Source: Clostridium lundense DSM 17049
GTDB taxonomy: Bacteria > Bacillota > Clostridia > Clostridiales > Clostridiaceae
Reading direction: 5' to 3'
Assembly: GCF_000619945.1 (NCBI RefSeq)
Contig: NZ_JHVC01000002.1
Location: 186,001-250,000, forward strand
Length of the DNA stretch: 64,000 bases
Of the stretch, positions 63,711 to 64,000 are shown piece by piece (the first letter of the stretch is position 1; each line of letters opens with the position of its first letter). Made by a program: the position numbers and the translations under genes. Below the pieces are notes generated by a model. It was given only the letters and a program-made list of their open reading frames with translations, was not told where the DNA came from and made no database searches.

Positions 63711-64000
63711 ATGAGAAATATAAAAATGATAATTCAGTATGATGGGACAAGGTATAATGGTTGGCAAAAGCAGAATCAAAAAGGAAGTACTGCTGTAACT
63801 ATACAAGGAAAGATAGAAAATGTTTTAAGCAGAATGACAGGAGAAAAGATAGAGGTTATAGGATGTGGAAGAACTGATTCAGGAGTCCATGCGGAAAACT
63901 ATGTAGCTAATTTCTTTACTAATTGCAAGCTTACTATAGATGAAATGGAGAAGTATTTAGAAGAATATTTGCCAAAAGACATAGTAATAAAGGAATTAAG
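63711..64000 (+). CDS. truA: tRNA pseudouridine(38-40) synthase TruA (N-terminal part)
   Basis: The first 96 codons are visible and the gene runs past the window end. The N terminus MIIQYDGTRYNGWQKQ and the catalytic Asp in GCGRTDSGVHA (about residue 59) identify TruA, which modifies positions 38-40 of the anticodon stem. AAAGGGG precedes the ATG. Confidence 0.96.
   Translation, partial: MRNIKMIIQYDGTRYNGWQKQNQKGSTAVTIQGKIENVLSRMTGEKIEVIGCGRTDSGVHAENYVANFFTNCKLTIDEMEKYLEEYLPKDIVIKEL

Overview
This window is AT-rich DNA from a spore-forming, low-GC Firmicute, almost certainly Clostridium sensu stricto. The evidence is AT-biased codon use, G-rich ribosome binding sites, a germination amidase (cwlD), a spore photoproduct lyase (splB), a pumping pyrophosphatase and the tmRNA tag ANDNFALAA. 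I do not assign a species.

Layout. 0-16.6 kb holds housekeeping and envelope genes: the end of an ABC exporter, LemA and TPM proteins, a zinc phospholipase C-like protein, an mtnA-aldolase pair that looks like a 5-deoxypentose salvage (DHAP shunt) unit behind a structured leader, an M42 peptidase, a VanW protein, a MoxR/DUF58/transglutaminase operon, tRNA-Leu(CAG), cwlD, a HAD phosphatase, splB, trmL and degV. 16.6-22.2 kb is a nucleoside ABC transporter operon behind an 835-bp spacer with three imperfect repeat units, each with its own promoter-like sequence. 22.3-31.5 kb is rpoN and the central glycolytic cluster cggR-gap-pgk-tpiA-gpmI-eno with a CggR operator; several joints of this cluster carry small inverted-repeat elements. 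31.7-37.9 kb is secG, hppA, rnr, smpB and ssrA. The ssrA gene is split in its T loop by a group I intron of about 269 nt, and a LAGLIDADG homing endonuclease gene lies just outside ssrA on the opposite strand.

38.5-42.9 kb is accessory: an ECF transporter S component, a self-regulating PadR/DUF2812 pair, a YjeM-type permease and a decayed maltose acetyltransferase. 43-62.4 kb is a dense peptide-sensing and export island: two full Bce-type modules (response regulator, kinase, ATPase, permease), two Agr-like LytTR two-component systems, a third ABC exporter, a coiled-coil protein of unknown function and a membrane chemoreceptor. Regulatory wiring can be read in the DNA: BceR-type TnACA-N4-TGTAA sites precede both halves of module 2, and direct repeats with an exact 21-bp period, as used by LytTR regulators, precede the coiled-coil gene and the third ABC exporter. 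The window ends with a Pro/Gln/Met-rich repeat protein and the start of truA.

The strongest unusual signals are the tmRNA T-loop intron with its detached endonuclease gene and competing helices at the 5' splice site, the triple promoter repeat before the nucleoside transporter, the paired LytTR boxes, the mtnA leader and the repeat protein.
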